64,000 nt of DNA from Rhyacichthys aspro (lineage: Eukaryota; Chordata; Actinopteri; Gobiiformes; Rhyacichthyidae). Below, piece by piece: positions 26,455 through 38,734 of this stretch. The translations under genes were made by a program, and so were the position numbers. The notes under the pieces are model-generated. The model searched no databases. It was not told where the DNA came from and saw only the letters and a program-made list of their open reading frames with translations. The stretch's first letter is position 1, and each line of letters starts with the position of its first letter. The stretch lies in the NCBI GenBank assembly GCA_036850595.1, contig CM072152.1:3925640-3989639 (forward strand). The letters are read 5' to 3'.

Positions 26455-27190
26455 TCATATTCTCAGCTTGGGCCTCTCACTGAGCGTGCACATAACCCTC
26501 CTAGGTGGGTAATTATCTCAACCGGGAGATGTTCTATTCCCTAAAATCTCGACGTGGGAGTGTGTGATGGGCTCAGTTTTCCCACCCGGGCGAAGCAGCG
26601 TGTGCTTGTTTATCCTCACCCTGCGTTCTGTGCCCCCCACCGCTCTAAATGGCAACATTAGAGCCTTGTGCTGTTTGAAATGGAGACAATTATCTGTTTA
26701 GGTATTACGAGATGGGCTTTATATTACAAGGAGAAAAGGCATACAGCTGCTATCTCAATCGTGTTGTCGCCTTTTTTCGGCAATACAAATTTTCCGTCAT
26801 TAAAATGATGGAACATTTATCTAAATGGATGTTGTGCATTGGGTAAACTCATTTAGCTCCCGGGGCTCTTTCAGGTGATGGGAATTAATGATGTTTAGTA
26901 GTTTGAAACTGAAAATATCTGTCATTTGTCACCACTCGCCATTGATTTACGATTCCATTGATGACTTGTTAATTGAAGAGTAATGAATCACAATAATAGG
27001 GTGGTTGTGTGGGAATGGTCCATTTTGGATGATTGTTCAACTCTCGGAAGAGTTCAGAGCAAACTGCATGTTGACTCGCATTTTCAACAAGAGCATTTAA
27101 CACATAATTAATGCTCAAACCAGGCAAGTCACGCCGCTGCGTTTTTATCTGAGCTTGGTCTGCTTTTGATAAACACAGCACAAATGGCTG
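26455..27190. promoter_or_regulatory. Strong candidate conserved non-coding block
   Basis: About 0.7 kb without repeats, dense in homeodomain-type cores: TAATTA at 26510-26515, then 'acaattatctg', 'gtcattaaaatgatgg', 'ggaattaatgatg', 'gttaattgaag' and 'cataattaatgc'. High complexity and an even mix of AT cores with GC-containing words set it apart from the intron around it. Typical of deeply conserved enhancers in transcription factor introns. Function inferred. Confidence 0.42.
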
Positions 27191-27734
27191 GCCACAGTTT
27201 TGACTGCCAAATGTAAATGGAAAAAGGGAACAGTGGCAAAGAGTGTTGAAGTTTTTTTTTTTTTTTTTGCTTTCATATTTGGATATGCTTTAATGCTTTT
27301 ATTCAAATGCACCTGAGATATTGTCCTTCAGACTTTTCAGTTTACCATAAAAATAGGGTTTGGTTTCTTCGTTGTTCTGTGACCAGGTTGGAAAAGCGGG
27401 TGCATGCAGATGAGCCCCACCTAGGAAAAGTAGAAGTCAAGTAAGGCTGTGCAATATGACAATAAAAGATACTGAAGGGAAACTAAGTGTTGATTATAGG
27501 TCTAAATTTAAACAAAAGTTCTAAGCTCATAGTATACATGGACACAACTATAGTTTGTTTTGTTTCATAGTTTAACACACACATATTCACCCTATTTGTT
27601 ACTCAGTTACAAGGTGAAATGTGGAAGAGGCTTTGAATGGAAGACTTCATTCTATGATTTTTTCACAACCATTGTCACTTTTATGCAGTTTTAAGTTAAG
27701 AAAAAGCAACATCACCTAAAATTAACAGCATATG

Positions 27735-27782
27735 CCAATGTATGCACACCACGTCCTTTTGTACATGGTGTGCATACATTGG
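27735..27782. repeat. Perfect 17-bp inverted repeat (hairpin)
   Basis: Arms 27735-27751 and 27766-27782 are exact reverse complements (left arm begins 'ccaatgtatgcac') with a 14-nt loop. Two further pairs form inside the loop after a mismatch, and one or two outside. It could fold as an RNA hairpin in the foxp1 primary transcript or be the end-to-end remnant of a small transposon. Confidence 0.85.
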
Positions 27783-28860
27783 TAGTGTCTGATCTTTACA
27801 TAGGATTAAACTGTTAAAATGCCATTAAACTACTATGCTGAAGTTTTAGTATAGGCCCTCTCTCTAACTGACACACTCTAGACTAGGTCTTAACCTGGAT
27901 TAAGTGCAGGGAAAGTTATGTTAAAGATTTACATATGCAAATAAAAAGATATTAAGGTGAACTGTCTTATTGCGCGTCATCGTTTGAAGTTTGTGACCAC
28001 AGCACATACAGCTTTTTGACTTGTGATTGGCCAAAAGGTGGTGGGACAGGCGTTGGAAGGCAGGCAAAGTGGAAGACTCATTTTACTGACTGAACATTCT
28101 TTGACATTGATGTCTGTTATCTTTTTCAAAAAATATGACTTTCTCATGGTCTTTTTGGGCACAGAGGTCCATGAGGTCTAGACCTCACTATATTTGATCC
28201 ATTTGGTTAATTGTGAACATTTCCTTTGAAGCTGCACTGAAAGTAGAAAGGTCAGACACAGAGTTTTCAACTGGTGACAGGTTGCTCAATAACACAAAAG
28301 AACCTCATATTGTTGTCTTTTCACTGAACATTTTGGCAATCCAAAATTTGCAAATTTACAAATATACTTAAATATGGTATAATTGGACAGAAGGCTTTTT
28401 TTTTCTTCAAAATGAGACTAGCACAATAAATGTATTGTTTAAAGACATCAGTACCTAGTCTCACTTGAACTGGAGAAACTACTTTAGACCTCAGACCCTC
28501 ACAGTCATATTGTTTTTTGTTCTTTCATAATGTTATATCATGCCATTACATAGTGATTATAATTAAGGCACAACTTTAAAATTAAAATGAAAATAAAGAA
28601 ATAACATCTAAAAGCCCTGGCTTTCTTATGTTTGGACCGGAGTACTTTTTAATATTGTGAAACGGCCTTGCACTTACTTCTCCTTTAATACAAAATAAGG
28701 CTTGAGTTTAGATACGTTTTTTATGTGTGACTAGTGTCATGTTGTTTCATTATAAAAATCATTATAGTGCTATTTTTTATTTATTTTTATTGTATGGTCA
28801 CTAATTAGCAAAGAAATTGTAAAAAACAAAAAAACAAAAACAAAACAGAGACAGAGGCAC

Positions 28861-29121
28861 ACTGCTCACCACCAGGGGGCACTACTATGAGCATTTAGTC
28901 TGTGGAATATGAAAAGTTTTTGTCTTGCAAATAAAGCATCCCTGCACTTAACAGGTCCATTGTTCAGAGTCCTCATTGGTGGGTGTAATAGTAGTGACAA
29001 TAGCTGCCGGAGCATAACTGAGAGGTGGCTGACTGAACTGCTGCTGTATGTATCAGAGGTACACAGCTTCAAACAAAGGAAAGCAAACAGCGCAGGAATG
29101 CCTGGGATTGATTTTTCATGA
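28861..29121. other. Intronic segment just upstream of the second leader exon
   Basis: Contains a 'ccaccagggggcac' block (28869-28882) matching the core of a CTCF-like consensus (CCACCAGGGGGC). This is a known insulator motif; occupancy cannot be judged from sequence alone. Open frames of 70-100 codons overlap on both strands and carry no domain. Confidence 0.35.
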
Positions 29122-29301
29122 TTTCTCCAAAGTTTGTGTATGTTATCAATTATAATCTGTTCTAACAAATGAGTTGTTATTACAGCAACATTTATGTACA
29201 GTTTGTTTTCTTCTTTGTTTGCAGCTGTTGTTCATTTCAGTCCTGGTCTGCAGTAGTAATTATTTCATAACTCTAAATTATTCTTCGTCTTGTGTCCGCA
29301 G

Positions 29302-29368
29302 GGTGTGGAGGCTGTTGTGCAGCAGCTGGAACTGAAGATTGCTTTAAATAAGCAAGTCCTTGTAGAAG
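29302..29368 (+). other. foxp1: Putative foxp1 5' untranslated exon
   Basis: A 67-nt exon candidate. It has a good pyrimidine-rich acceptor ('ttcttcgtcttgtgtccgcag', ending at 29301) and donor GTAAAC at 29369. It holds no ATG in any frame, as expected for a leader exon. Its first-base frame is fully open and would read VVQQLELKIALNKQVL in part, resembling the FOXP leucine zipper (VVQQLELQLAKDKERL in FOXP1). In the spliced order that frame meets a TAA at once in the next exon and has no upstream ATG, so I take it as untranslated. The resemblance may be chance or a relic. Alternative: a coding exon of an unrecognised isoform. Confidence 0.5.
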
Positions 29369-30234
29369 GTAAACATCCAATGGTTCAGTGAACATGAGTG
29401 GCCGCGTGCGTGTGAATGCCGTATTGAATGGGCTTAAAAATTAACTGGATGCACTGTGGTCGTCTTGTTTGTGTACAGTCTTTGGTGTGGGCACAGGCTT
29501 GGTGGAGGGAGGGGGCTCAACAAGTGCGCTAGACTCAGGGTGTTCAGCACAAGGTTAAAGCACATGAAATCAGGGCTCTTTAACAGTGTAGAAAAGAAAT
29601 ATATGGGATTTGATATGAACTATTTTTATTTATGTAGAGATATAAAAAACAGTAAATAATTTGCTTCTCTTTTTCTAAAATTCAACAGATTTCCATGAAT
29701 TTACAAGTTTTGTTGGCTATTTTTCTTGCTGTAACTTTCCAAACTTCCAGTAACGTTTTTTTTTTTTTTTTTTGCTAATTTACAACTTTTTACAGTTTAC
29801 AATATTTACTGTAATATTCACAAGCTAGATTTTTATTATAAATTGTAATTTAAATTAACTTTAATCATTGAAAAAAAAAAAAAAAGACTATTTTCCCTCA
29901 TTTTTGTAACCTTACCACAGTGGAGTTTGTTTCATGTATTTCAAATATACATTTGAAATTTCATGATTATAATCCTGGAAATTTATGAAAAGGCCATTGA
30001 GAGTCTAAAAGGATTTTGCCATGGAAAATTTCTTGGAACTGTGTTATAAGCAGATTTAGCTGGTTATGTTTTGTTTTTAACTTTTTTAATTCATGTTGAC
30101 ATTAACCTTTAGTCTGCAAAAAGATAAATTATGGTAATGCCTTGTTTACCAAACAGTAAGGGTCAGGTTTACTGCACAGGGTTTATTATCTGTGGAATCT
30201 TATATCTGTTTACCTCTGTGTCGGCTGAAGGATG

Positions 30235-30296
30235 TTGGCTGTTGGCTGCAGTCGTCCAGTGGGTCATTGCAGGGTACTGACACTTAGATCTCAAGT
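30235..30296 (+). repeat. Family A repeat, short fragment
   Basis: The block 'gtccagtgggtcattgcagg' followed by 'gtactgacacttaga' aligns with 'ggccagttcgtcgcagggctgacacttaga' of the fuller copies. Nothing else of the element is recognisable. Confidence 0.45.
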
Positions 30297-30801
30297 GCCC
30301 AATTTTTGTAGTGCAGTTTCTTGGAGCAAGATTCTTATTCTGAATCTGAACTGAAAAAGTAATATTGCAAATAGTTTGAGTAATAACTGTCAGTGCAGCT
30401 TCCTTTGAGTTGTCCTTTGACCAAATGGAACTGTATCCTTCCACTTGAACCACAGGAATTTGCCCATATTTTGTCCCGTCTATTTTGTGAAATAATGCAC
30501 TGTTCCAATGTTCTGTCTGTGTGTGTCTGTGTGTAAAATTTTGAATATGACTTTATATTAACTACCACACAAAACCATACAAGAATCTAAATCTCTTGTA
30601 CAATGCAATCTATCACTCTTTAAAGAAAAGAAAAGAAAACTAACTCTGCATTGCATTCCAAATGTATAATCTGTATAATATACTGTATATTAATCTGTAT
30701 AAGTTAATGGTAATAACTTCTTTAGCAAAAAGACCCTCTAAAATTCTTAATATTGCCATGGAGAAGTAAATATATTTTGAGCACTTTTGTAATACTATTC
30801 C

Positions 30802-30833
30802 ATGTAGAAACCATGTAATAGTGGTTTCTACAT
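30802..30833. repeat. Perfect 12-bp inverted repeat
   Basis: Arms 'atgtagaaacca' (30802-30813) and 'tggtttctacat' (30822-30833) pair exactly around an 8-nt loop. A further 'atggtttct' follows at about 30841. The stem is shorter than a microRNA precursor would need. Confidence 0.75.
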
Positions 30834-31479
30834 TATTGCTATGGTTTCTCTTCACCTCTATCATCACAGAGTTAAGAGGCCAATCAAGACATAACATTGC
30901 ACTTTTAAAACACTTTCATTGCATTATTGCAGTCTTTCTCGCTGTCTTTTGTTTTATCTTTCCACACTCTGCCCCTCAGGTGAACTGATGTAAAGATAGT
31001 CTCATGTAATCAAAACTTGCTAAGCACTTTGAAGCTTATGAAATTATTTTGCAGCCTCTATTCTCATAACCACTACTATTGTCCTTTCAGATTCCTTAAT
31101 TTTTCATATTGCAAACAGCCATATCATTTTAATGTGACACTTACATGTGGATAATTGTTCTTGCTGCAAATGTTTTTAACATTTAATAATAGGAAGTCTA
31201 AAAGAGGATTCCCAGAGACAGCGGCTGCAACACTCAAATGTAATAAAGCAAATGAAACCATATTCTCAAACTTCTTATGCAGCAAACCTTTCCCAATTAT
31301 ATTTCACAAAAGATAGTTTTATGTTTGTGTCATACCTTTATCCTCATCTGTGTTTTTTTGTATCTTTTTGGAAGCTGTTCCCCTCCACATTTGGACAACA
31401 GACCTGGAGAAAGCCCAACTGTGTTTCTATCTGTTTATTCTAAGTGCATTCTCCACATAGCCGGGCCCCTCAGCCCCAG

Positions 31480-31680
31480 ATGTGAGATCAGCCCTGAAAT
31501 CTTCCAAATGCTTGTGTAATTAATGTTAATGTGGCAAAAATCGGGCCTAATTATTGGCACGACTTTCCGATGTGATTTTGATTGCATCAGTAAAATCCCT
31601 GTGGCAGCTTATGGGATTAGCATGTCTTGGCGTTTAAAGCTCTTTTAAAAGGCAATAGAGCCTAATAGAGCGTGTGTGTA
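31480..31680. promoter_or_regulatory. Candidate conserved regulatory block
   Basis: TAATTA cores at 31517-31522 and 31548-31553 lie in repeat-free sequence with 'gatgtgattttgattgcatcag' type words (AT cores separated by GC-containing spacers). Looks like part of an enhancer; conservation untested. Confidence 0.37.
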
Positions 31681-32019
31681 AAATCAACTGTGTTTATTTG
31701 GCTGAAACACACTTAAATACACATAAATATTGTTTCTTCTTTCTTTTACTTCTTGTTGAAAACCATACTGAAAACACTGAAAGTCTTAGTACTTAAACAA
31801 AATAAATGTTTTTTTTAAGACATTTTTCAAATTCAGAATACTCACATATTTCAATGTTACAGTACTTTGGTAATTTGATTACACATTGCAATTAAACTCA
31901 GAATAATTACTGCCTAAAGACTGCGCACAAACACAATATAATTTCACAATTTGCATAAAGAAAACAGGAAGCATGCATCTTACTAGTGCCTATAAAACCT
32001 CTGTATGTCACCCCAGAGA

Positions 32020-32205
32020 GCGGGGTTTGATTCCCTGACAGGGAGCCAAAACTCCAGCCACAAGGGGTCACAAGCCAGTGTACATTTGAACCAGTCTGAC
32101 AAGCCTGACTAAATAGAGAGAGTTGCATCAGGAAGGGCATCATGCATAAAAACCTACACCAGACTAAATATGTGAAACACTAGATGATCCACTGTGAAAG
32201 GAGCA
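32020..32205 (+). repeat. Dispersed teleost repeat fragment
   Basis: 'gcggggtttgattccctgac', then 'ttgcatcaggaagggcatcatgcataaaa', 'ccagactaaatatg' and 'gatgatccactgtg'. This order matches a widespread fish repeat whose typical words are 'gcgtcaggaagggcatccggc' and 'gatccgctgtggcgacc'. Degenerate and non-coding. Confidence 0.6.
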
Positions 32206-32749
32206 CCTGAAATAGTTTTTGTTAATAGAATAATAATTGTAATATAAAATAAAATGCTTACTTTTATACAAATAGTCAATCAATAATTTTAGTCTTATTA
32301 ATATGTATTAATATTGAATAGAATATGAATTGTGTGACATTCATCAATCATACCAAACATAAGCAGCTTGATTATAATTTTTCTTTATTAAAAATATGAT
32401 CTTGTCTGCTGTCCTAGCTGAATAAATGCCTTAACGTTAGATATGCCTTCCTTTAAAAGCAGTTCTACAACATTTAATGAGATAATGTTAGAGATATATG
32501 TTTGTGTAGGTTTTGTCGCGGTCTTTAGTTGGTTGCTTTAGTTTAACTCAAGCAATAACACAGTTTTAAAATGATTGTGTTAGAACCATAGTGTTGTGTA
32601 GAGGTATTCTTTTTAGACAATTTATTAAGAGGTCGCCCAACTCTGAAGAAAAATGCCTTTTGCTGAAAAAAAAATTGTCATAAAGTCAAAACAAGTTTCC
32701 GTATTTTCTGAAGGCTTTAAAGTGTTATCGTCTAATGTTGGACTTCATT

Positions 32750-33600
32750 TAAATTTCATGAGCCCATGTAAAGGAGGGAAGAACACATCATGCAACGTTC
32801 CTTTTCTTGGTTTTCTTCCTTTTTTGTAAATGAGCGTGCTTTGCCTTGGTTTCAGCAGTCGCGGTTGCTTTGTTTAATCCACTTTTTTATGGGAGTGTTA
32901 GGAATAAACAAGTGGATTCATGAGTTGGAGCCACAGAAAGGTCTTGTGCAGATTTATGCTGCGAATGAAAATAGGGCCTCTGTAATAGTTCCCTTGACTG
33001 CATTTATTGCTTACTTTAAAAAAGTAATTTCTTTATATCAGCATCAAGCTGAAAATTGCCATGTATTAGTATTAGGCTTGGTAAGCTTCTAATTCTGTGG
33101 CATTTACAGGCGGCTGTGTTTCCATGCATTTATAACACTTTGATTCTTAAGAGCTCCTTTAATCGCTTATGCCTAGCTCGGAACATAATAAACAACTCAC
33201 TGTAGCGAAAGTGCCACATGGGGGAGATTTCTCGCAGCAAAGTTAAACGCTTCTGTCACTCGCAGTCTTGTTGCTGTGTTTTTCATGCACTGTAAGTACC
33301 GTAATCTACTCTGCGAGCCCGACTGCTGTGGTTAAAAACAGTGACAGGCAGAATAGATGCAAGGCAGCGTGAAAATGAAAAATTATTGTCCCCTACAAAG
33401 ACGTCACCACGGAGAGCAAAATGGAAACAAGAAGCGATGGCATGCTTTTCCTGTTGATTGAAATCACAGGATGTGTTAAAGGCTTCTGAACAGCCTCACC
33501 TGGACGCCGTCTGCTTTCATATCTGATGCTCTGCTCCCGTCGCCCTATCAGCTGTAGCACAATGCTCTCTGGCACCGGGCCTGCCTTTTTATTGTCTGCC
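32750..33600. promoter_or_regulatory. Candidate conserved regulatory block
   Basis: A long repeat-poor stretch including 'tttaatcgcttatgcctag', 'ggaacataataaacaactc' and 'gaaaattattgtccc'. The frame 32790-33092 is open for 100 codons but has no recognisable domain. Composition suggests a regulatory cluster rather than a gene. Confidence 0.33.
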
Positions 33601-33839
33601 TAAACATGTTGCACATCACCAACACAATAGAGCAACATCACAGCTTCCTCTGCTTCTCAGACAACTTTGATGTTTATTATCTCCTGTGAATTGTACTGAT
33701 AATGTTATCACAGATGTGTTATCTCCTGCTACTTAAAATATCTTTTTTGGGGAAAAGGCGTTTGGCAAGTTCCAATCTATTTTTCTATCAGTATCAAACA
33801 GACATGTCTTCTTTTGCTGTATTGACAGATGTATAAACT

Positions 33840-34100
33840 GCTGTGTGCCTCGGACAGAGACCAGCTTTGATAATGACAGGCCGCTGCCAGGTGCCGACGT
33901 GACACAGTTTTTGTGCGAGATTGACTCAGGCGGCAGAAGTAAGCAAATTCCATCCTCAGATGAGTTGTCTTACTGCAAGATGAAAGGAAAATCAAAAAAG
34001 TGATAAAAGTGTCAACGCCGGCTTGTATTTTTTCTTTTTCTACACAGGCTCTGGCCTTCTGCCTCAGCTTCAGAAAGAGGGAAATAGAATTAATAACAAG
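33840..34100. promoter_or_regulatory. Repeat-poor block, possible regulatory element
   Basis: Mixed-composition sequence with 'ccagctttgataatgacagg' and 'gtgacacag', distinct from the AT-rich flanks. An open minus-strand frame across it is unlike any family I know. Confidence 0.22.
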
Positions 34101-36539
34101 CAATCATATGTTTTTGTCTGAGTAAAGTAGCTATCTAGTTTTCTTGTGCGAAGTTTCAGGAACCACAAAACAATGTTTCTTTGGTGAGCTACCTATGACA
34201 AACTTAAGCTTTCTGTATAATGTCATACAAAGCCCCTGTGACAATGCCACTGTTGTTGTTGACTCTAAACAATGGCAACATTTCTTCTTGTGGATTTGTA
34301 GTTGCACATAATACGGTAGGACTGGACAATATATCGGAGTAAGTATCTTTATCACAATATTTGCATTTACTATATCCTCCAAGCTACAGATATTCACACT
34401 GAATATGTTAAAATAATTGTCCACCCAGAGGATAAACTCTAACTGTATTGTGACCGGTGTGATCTGTAGATGTTAGTCTAGAGCCTTGTATTTTTAATGG
34501 TACCCTTAAATCAGACTTTTACACTGCCAATTGGTGCATTGCAATGCCACTGGTCATATAGTGAAAAAAACCCAAACAAACATATTGAATCATTTATGAT
34601 AGTGTGCAGGTGAGAGAAGATCTAACACTGTACAACCAAAGTTTGCCAATGACAAATATCTGACAGTGTCTGAAACTGGTTAGATAGGTGGCTAAATGAC
34701 TTCTTAAACCAAAAACCATTAACTTCTGTTGTTGTTGCTTTTTCGTGCTTGCTTTCAAACATGGTAGTGTATGAGCTTAAGAAGGACCAACATCTAAATG
34801 TGTCTCTTGAAATAAGTCCATGAGTAGGCTCCAACAAACAGGCAACCATTCTTCTTTTGCTACTATTCTGGGCCGAGCTTGTGAGGCTAGCAGTCAGAGC
34901 TGAGATGTTCAAACCTTCCTTGTCCCAGACACTTTCTCCAGTGTCTGCAGGGGGATTCCCAGTTCAGATTAATCCATTGTCAATTGACTGAAATAGCCAA
35001 TTCATACAGCCCAACTTTTCTTCTTTCTTCTCTTTTGTTGCAGTACCTACAGAATTGTCCAGAGTTTTGTATGAAAAACAGTTTACAAAAAAATAATATA
35101 AAGAATGGAAGTGCAAATAAATAATTGGTCCTCACCTGTTGTCACCATTACTGTAGCTGTAACTCTTACCAAAGAATAGAAAGATTAAAAATTAAGAAAG
35201 GAAACATTTTACAGGCTTTTCTTTAATGCAAACTTTTGAAAATAAATCCTGCTATAAATTTTATTTATTGCCATTTTAAATTTCCATTTTTTTTAAAGCA
35301 ACATCTTCAACAGTATCTTCAATGGAGGCCATTCCTCCTACATCAGATGCATTACAAACTGAAGAGAAAATCACATTAAACAAGTAATTTATGAACCCAA
35401 TCTAAATGTAGTGGGCCATTGAAAAACTACTTGAGGTTCTTTGAAGAAGCAGTGATTTGGACTGTTCTGACTTTGTCACAGTCACTTCACGTCATGGTAA
35501 ATATCACTTTTGGCAATCCCTTTCTTTCTGTTTATTTTAGAAAACAAATCCCTTTTAGGGATAAAGCACCTGGTGGGGCTACCTAATGGAATGTCTTTAG
35601 CGCCGCACAAATAAACAGCTCGCATTTTTGGTGTGAGATTAGGAAAGAGGCTGAGACTCAAAGCTGGAGCGAGCCGAGTAAAGCAAACAAAGAAAGTCAA
35701 CATGTGGAGAGGACACAAGTGGAGAAGTTTTCTGCGTTACTCTATAGCCGACTAAATGTATGGCTGCACAATGCAGTATATCATAAACCTGTCTGAACTG
35801 TTGAAAATGAGCAAGACAGCCTTTTCAGTGTGATGTTCTTGTGGGACACAGACAGAAATAGGATATATTTGTAGGTAGTGGTTGGAAAAAGTCCTTGTTT
35901 TCCACATTTGTGTTGATGACCATGTGCTCAAGACTATTTTAACTTGGAAAAATCATTTTAGCCAGAGCCCAAGAAAAGGGAGGAGTAGAAGTGACCAGTG
36001 AAACATAAAGCAGAATGACAGCTACATTGATCGAGTGTCTAACATGCAGTTAAAATTAGTGAGAATTTGGCCTGTTTAAATCAGCCATGATTCTCAATCA
36101 GCCATCCGATTCCCATCACACATTGTTCATAATTAGCCGGTTGGATTGTGTGGAAAATGTGTTGAATGTGAGACCTCAGTTTGACCGTGCTAACTGGCAT
36201 TGTATTTGCCTTAAGGTCAAATCACAAAGCTATTAACATTGTAGTTAGGAGAAAGTGTTGCCCTCTCATTTTCTCTGTAGGGCACAAAACAAAAGGCACT
36301 ACTCACTTTTCCAAAACTATATGCTTTCTACAAAAGAGTATACACATTCATAATTTAATAAAATGGGCTATGTGTAGTGTAGCTCCTGAAACCAAATGGG
36401 CAGCCAGGGGAGTGAAGAAAGTACCTTAAAATTCTTCATAGAAGAATGGCCCATCACTTAGTGGTTAAAATATACAGTTTTTTTGTTTTAGTGCATCTAT
36501 ATTACTGAATATTTTTCCTTCAAACCCAAACTTTAACTG

Positions 36540-36625
36540 TTTTGTCAGAAGTATACTGGGCAGTGCAGTAGCTCCTGACTTCATCTAGTGGAACTAAATG
36601 ATATAACAGACCTAAAGGGACAGAG
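36540..36625 (+). repeat. Family C 3'-part fragment (catctagtgg)
   Basis: 'gggcagtgcagtagctcctgac', 'ttcatctagtggaactaaatg' and 'atataacagacc' align with 40665-40745 ('gggcactgctgctcatgac', 'tccatctagtggtccaaagtg', 'atataacaggcc'). Confidence 0.5.
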
Positions 36626-37079
36626 CTCATACTGATACAGGGTAAGGCATGAAAACAAAAAGAAAACTGACTGTCTTTCTCTCACAACATGAAAACTGGT
36701 GTCAGGACTGTTTATGCCTCACATTCCAGTGTGATTTTATATTTTCAGGTATCAAGTATCAATAATAGTCTGTTATGTTCCAGTAAAAGTAATTTAGAAA
36801 TGCTTAAAGCTGGTCCAGTGACATGACTGCTGTTTGACTTGTGTGTGGACGTGCCCAGAGTGGGACAGAGAAGCGCAGGAATATTTCTAAACCTGGGCCT
36901 TTTTAAATGTAATCAAATAAGAGGTGGAGGCATTTTTAAACTCATATTTATTTACAGTTTTTGCACCGGTTTTAGCCTTGGCTGCCGGCTTGTTTTTCTA
37001 AACAAAGTCTCTGAGACCGGCTAGAAAAAACACAGGGCTAGTCAGTGCACTGAAAACAGGAATGACAAACACCATTAGC

Positions 37080-37330
37080 TGAAAAATTTCCATCTCGTTG
37101 CAACTATGTTATTGTTTACTTTACCATACACATCCTAATATGGTTACCTCCCTGTCAAAGCGGCCCGAGCAGAGCCGAGGGGCCCTCGCAGGGAGACGCT
37201 TTCAGCTGCCACTTAGACAATAAGAAACAAATGTCACAGCCCAGCCTTTCACAGCCTTACAGTACTTGGCCTTCAGCAGCGTTGGCTCTGGCTCCCGTGT
37301 GATATTTATCCACTATGCCCTCACAGTGTA
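37080..37330. promoter_or_regulatory. GC-containing repeat-poor block
   Basis: Sequence such as 'caaagcggcccgagcagagcc' and 'gccacttagacaataagaaac' stands out from the AT-rich intron. No splice pair or protein domain was found. A regulatory role is possible. Confidence 0.25.
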
Positions 37331-38124
37331 CCCCCTCCTCACATTCTCTATCCCGTCTTTTCTTGTCTTTCCTCTGTCTTTCTTTATTTGTCTGTCGCTT
37401 CCATCGATCTCTGTCCTGGTGTTAGCGATGTGTGGGGTGACTGATGGATTTGCTGTTTGCTGTGTTAAGTTATTTATCGGGGGGTGGGTCGGGGGTTGGG
37501 TTGGAAGCCATTGGTGTGGCTCTCCTTCAGTTCAGCCCCAGGTCATGCCCTGGCCACAAGCTGAAGCTGTGTTTGAACTGGGAACGCTGTGGCAGTGCTT
37601 GGTCTTTTATAGAGCTGGGATGAGGTCATCTCCCCGCAGCCATCCCGAGAGCACTGCTGGGACGAGAAGAAACTCTGTGGCTTTTCAGTTGAAATGAAGT
37701 TTTACATTGGCCATTGAGTCAGTGCTTTGTTCCAGTTTAGTTGAAGTAATCACTGCAAAAAATTGTACTGTGCGGAAAACTTTAAAAAAAAATTCTGTTA
37801 CTCAAGTTTGATCCAAGGCTGGAAAATGAACTTAACATTCATTTAGAATTGACATTTATATTGACACACTCATGGCATTATTTTAATGCGGTTGATACCT
37901 ATATGTTTTCTGCATAAAGTAGCAAAACCAACAACATTTAAAACTGCGGTACAAAAAGAATAGTTCATATACACTTTTTTATGATAAAGAATGTTAAAGC
38001 TTTAATTGAGCATATTTACAGTACAGAGCTTCAAAAGAAACAAAAGAAAATATTACATTGAAAGTAATTCATGCAATATTGAATTCTGGTGATGAATTTT
38101 GAAAACTCTGATTTTTTTTGTCAT

Positions 38125-38345
38125 TGATTCATTTTCTAATGCTTATGCTTTATGTGTCCTGGGGTCTCAATTTCAGCGTCTTTGAGCGCAAAGCACTACC
38201 TGCTTAGCTATAGTCAGTTAATCGCAGGACTAATATAGACAGACAGACAACCATTTGCACTAACATTTATTTTTTCTGGGCAGTTTAGGTCATGGAATGG
38301 GGTTTGAGCCCCTGACCTTCTTCCTGCCACTGTGCAACCTCAAAA
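38125..38345 (+). repeat. Family A repeat, degenerate copy
   Basis: Starts 'attgattcattttctaatgc', then 'gtcagttaatcgcagg', 'agacagacagacaacc' and the end 'tgccactgtgcaacc', with internal loss. It lies in inverted orientation to the copy at 38735-39055. Confidence 0.6.
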
Positions 38346-38734
38346 GTACAATTCCTAATTAATAACATAATTTTGCCTTACTGAAAAAGTGTCATTTTGT
38401 ATTGGTGACTTGAGCAACCCAGTTTCAGTGACAACTCTATTCACTTCCACTCATCAGTCTCTGTCCCTGTTTCCCATCTCTATCTTCACTGTCTCTATCT
38501 GGCTAGTGGGCCAAAAATAAAGTGAACAAAACTGATAGTGTTGATGTTACAGCATGCAGTTTGGTCCAAGTTATTTAATACAGCAACCATCCTGCTCCAC
38601 ATGCTTTGCCCTACCAACTTATCCAATTTCACTAAACTTTTACCATTGTTGAGTTGGCTCTGTCTTTGACTATTACAGGGCGACTACTACTCCGTATTCT
38701 ATTTTCAACAGCCTACTCCTCCCAATATATACTT

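Noticed and set aside
34310..34400. Possible family C start ('ggactggacaatatatcgg')
   Set aside because: Only the first words agree; the remainder could not be aligned by eye.
37266..37697. 143-codon open frame on the + strand
   Set aside because: Hydrophobic, low-complexity start from a pyrimidine-rich stretch and no known domain; no exon signals.
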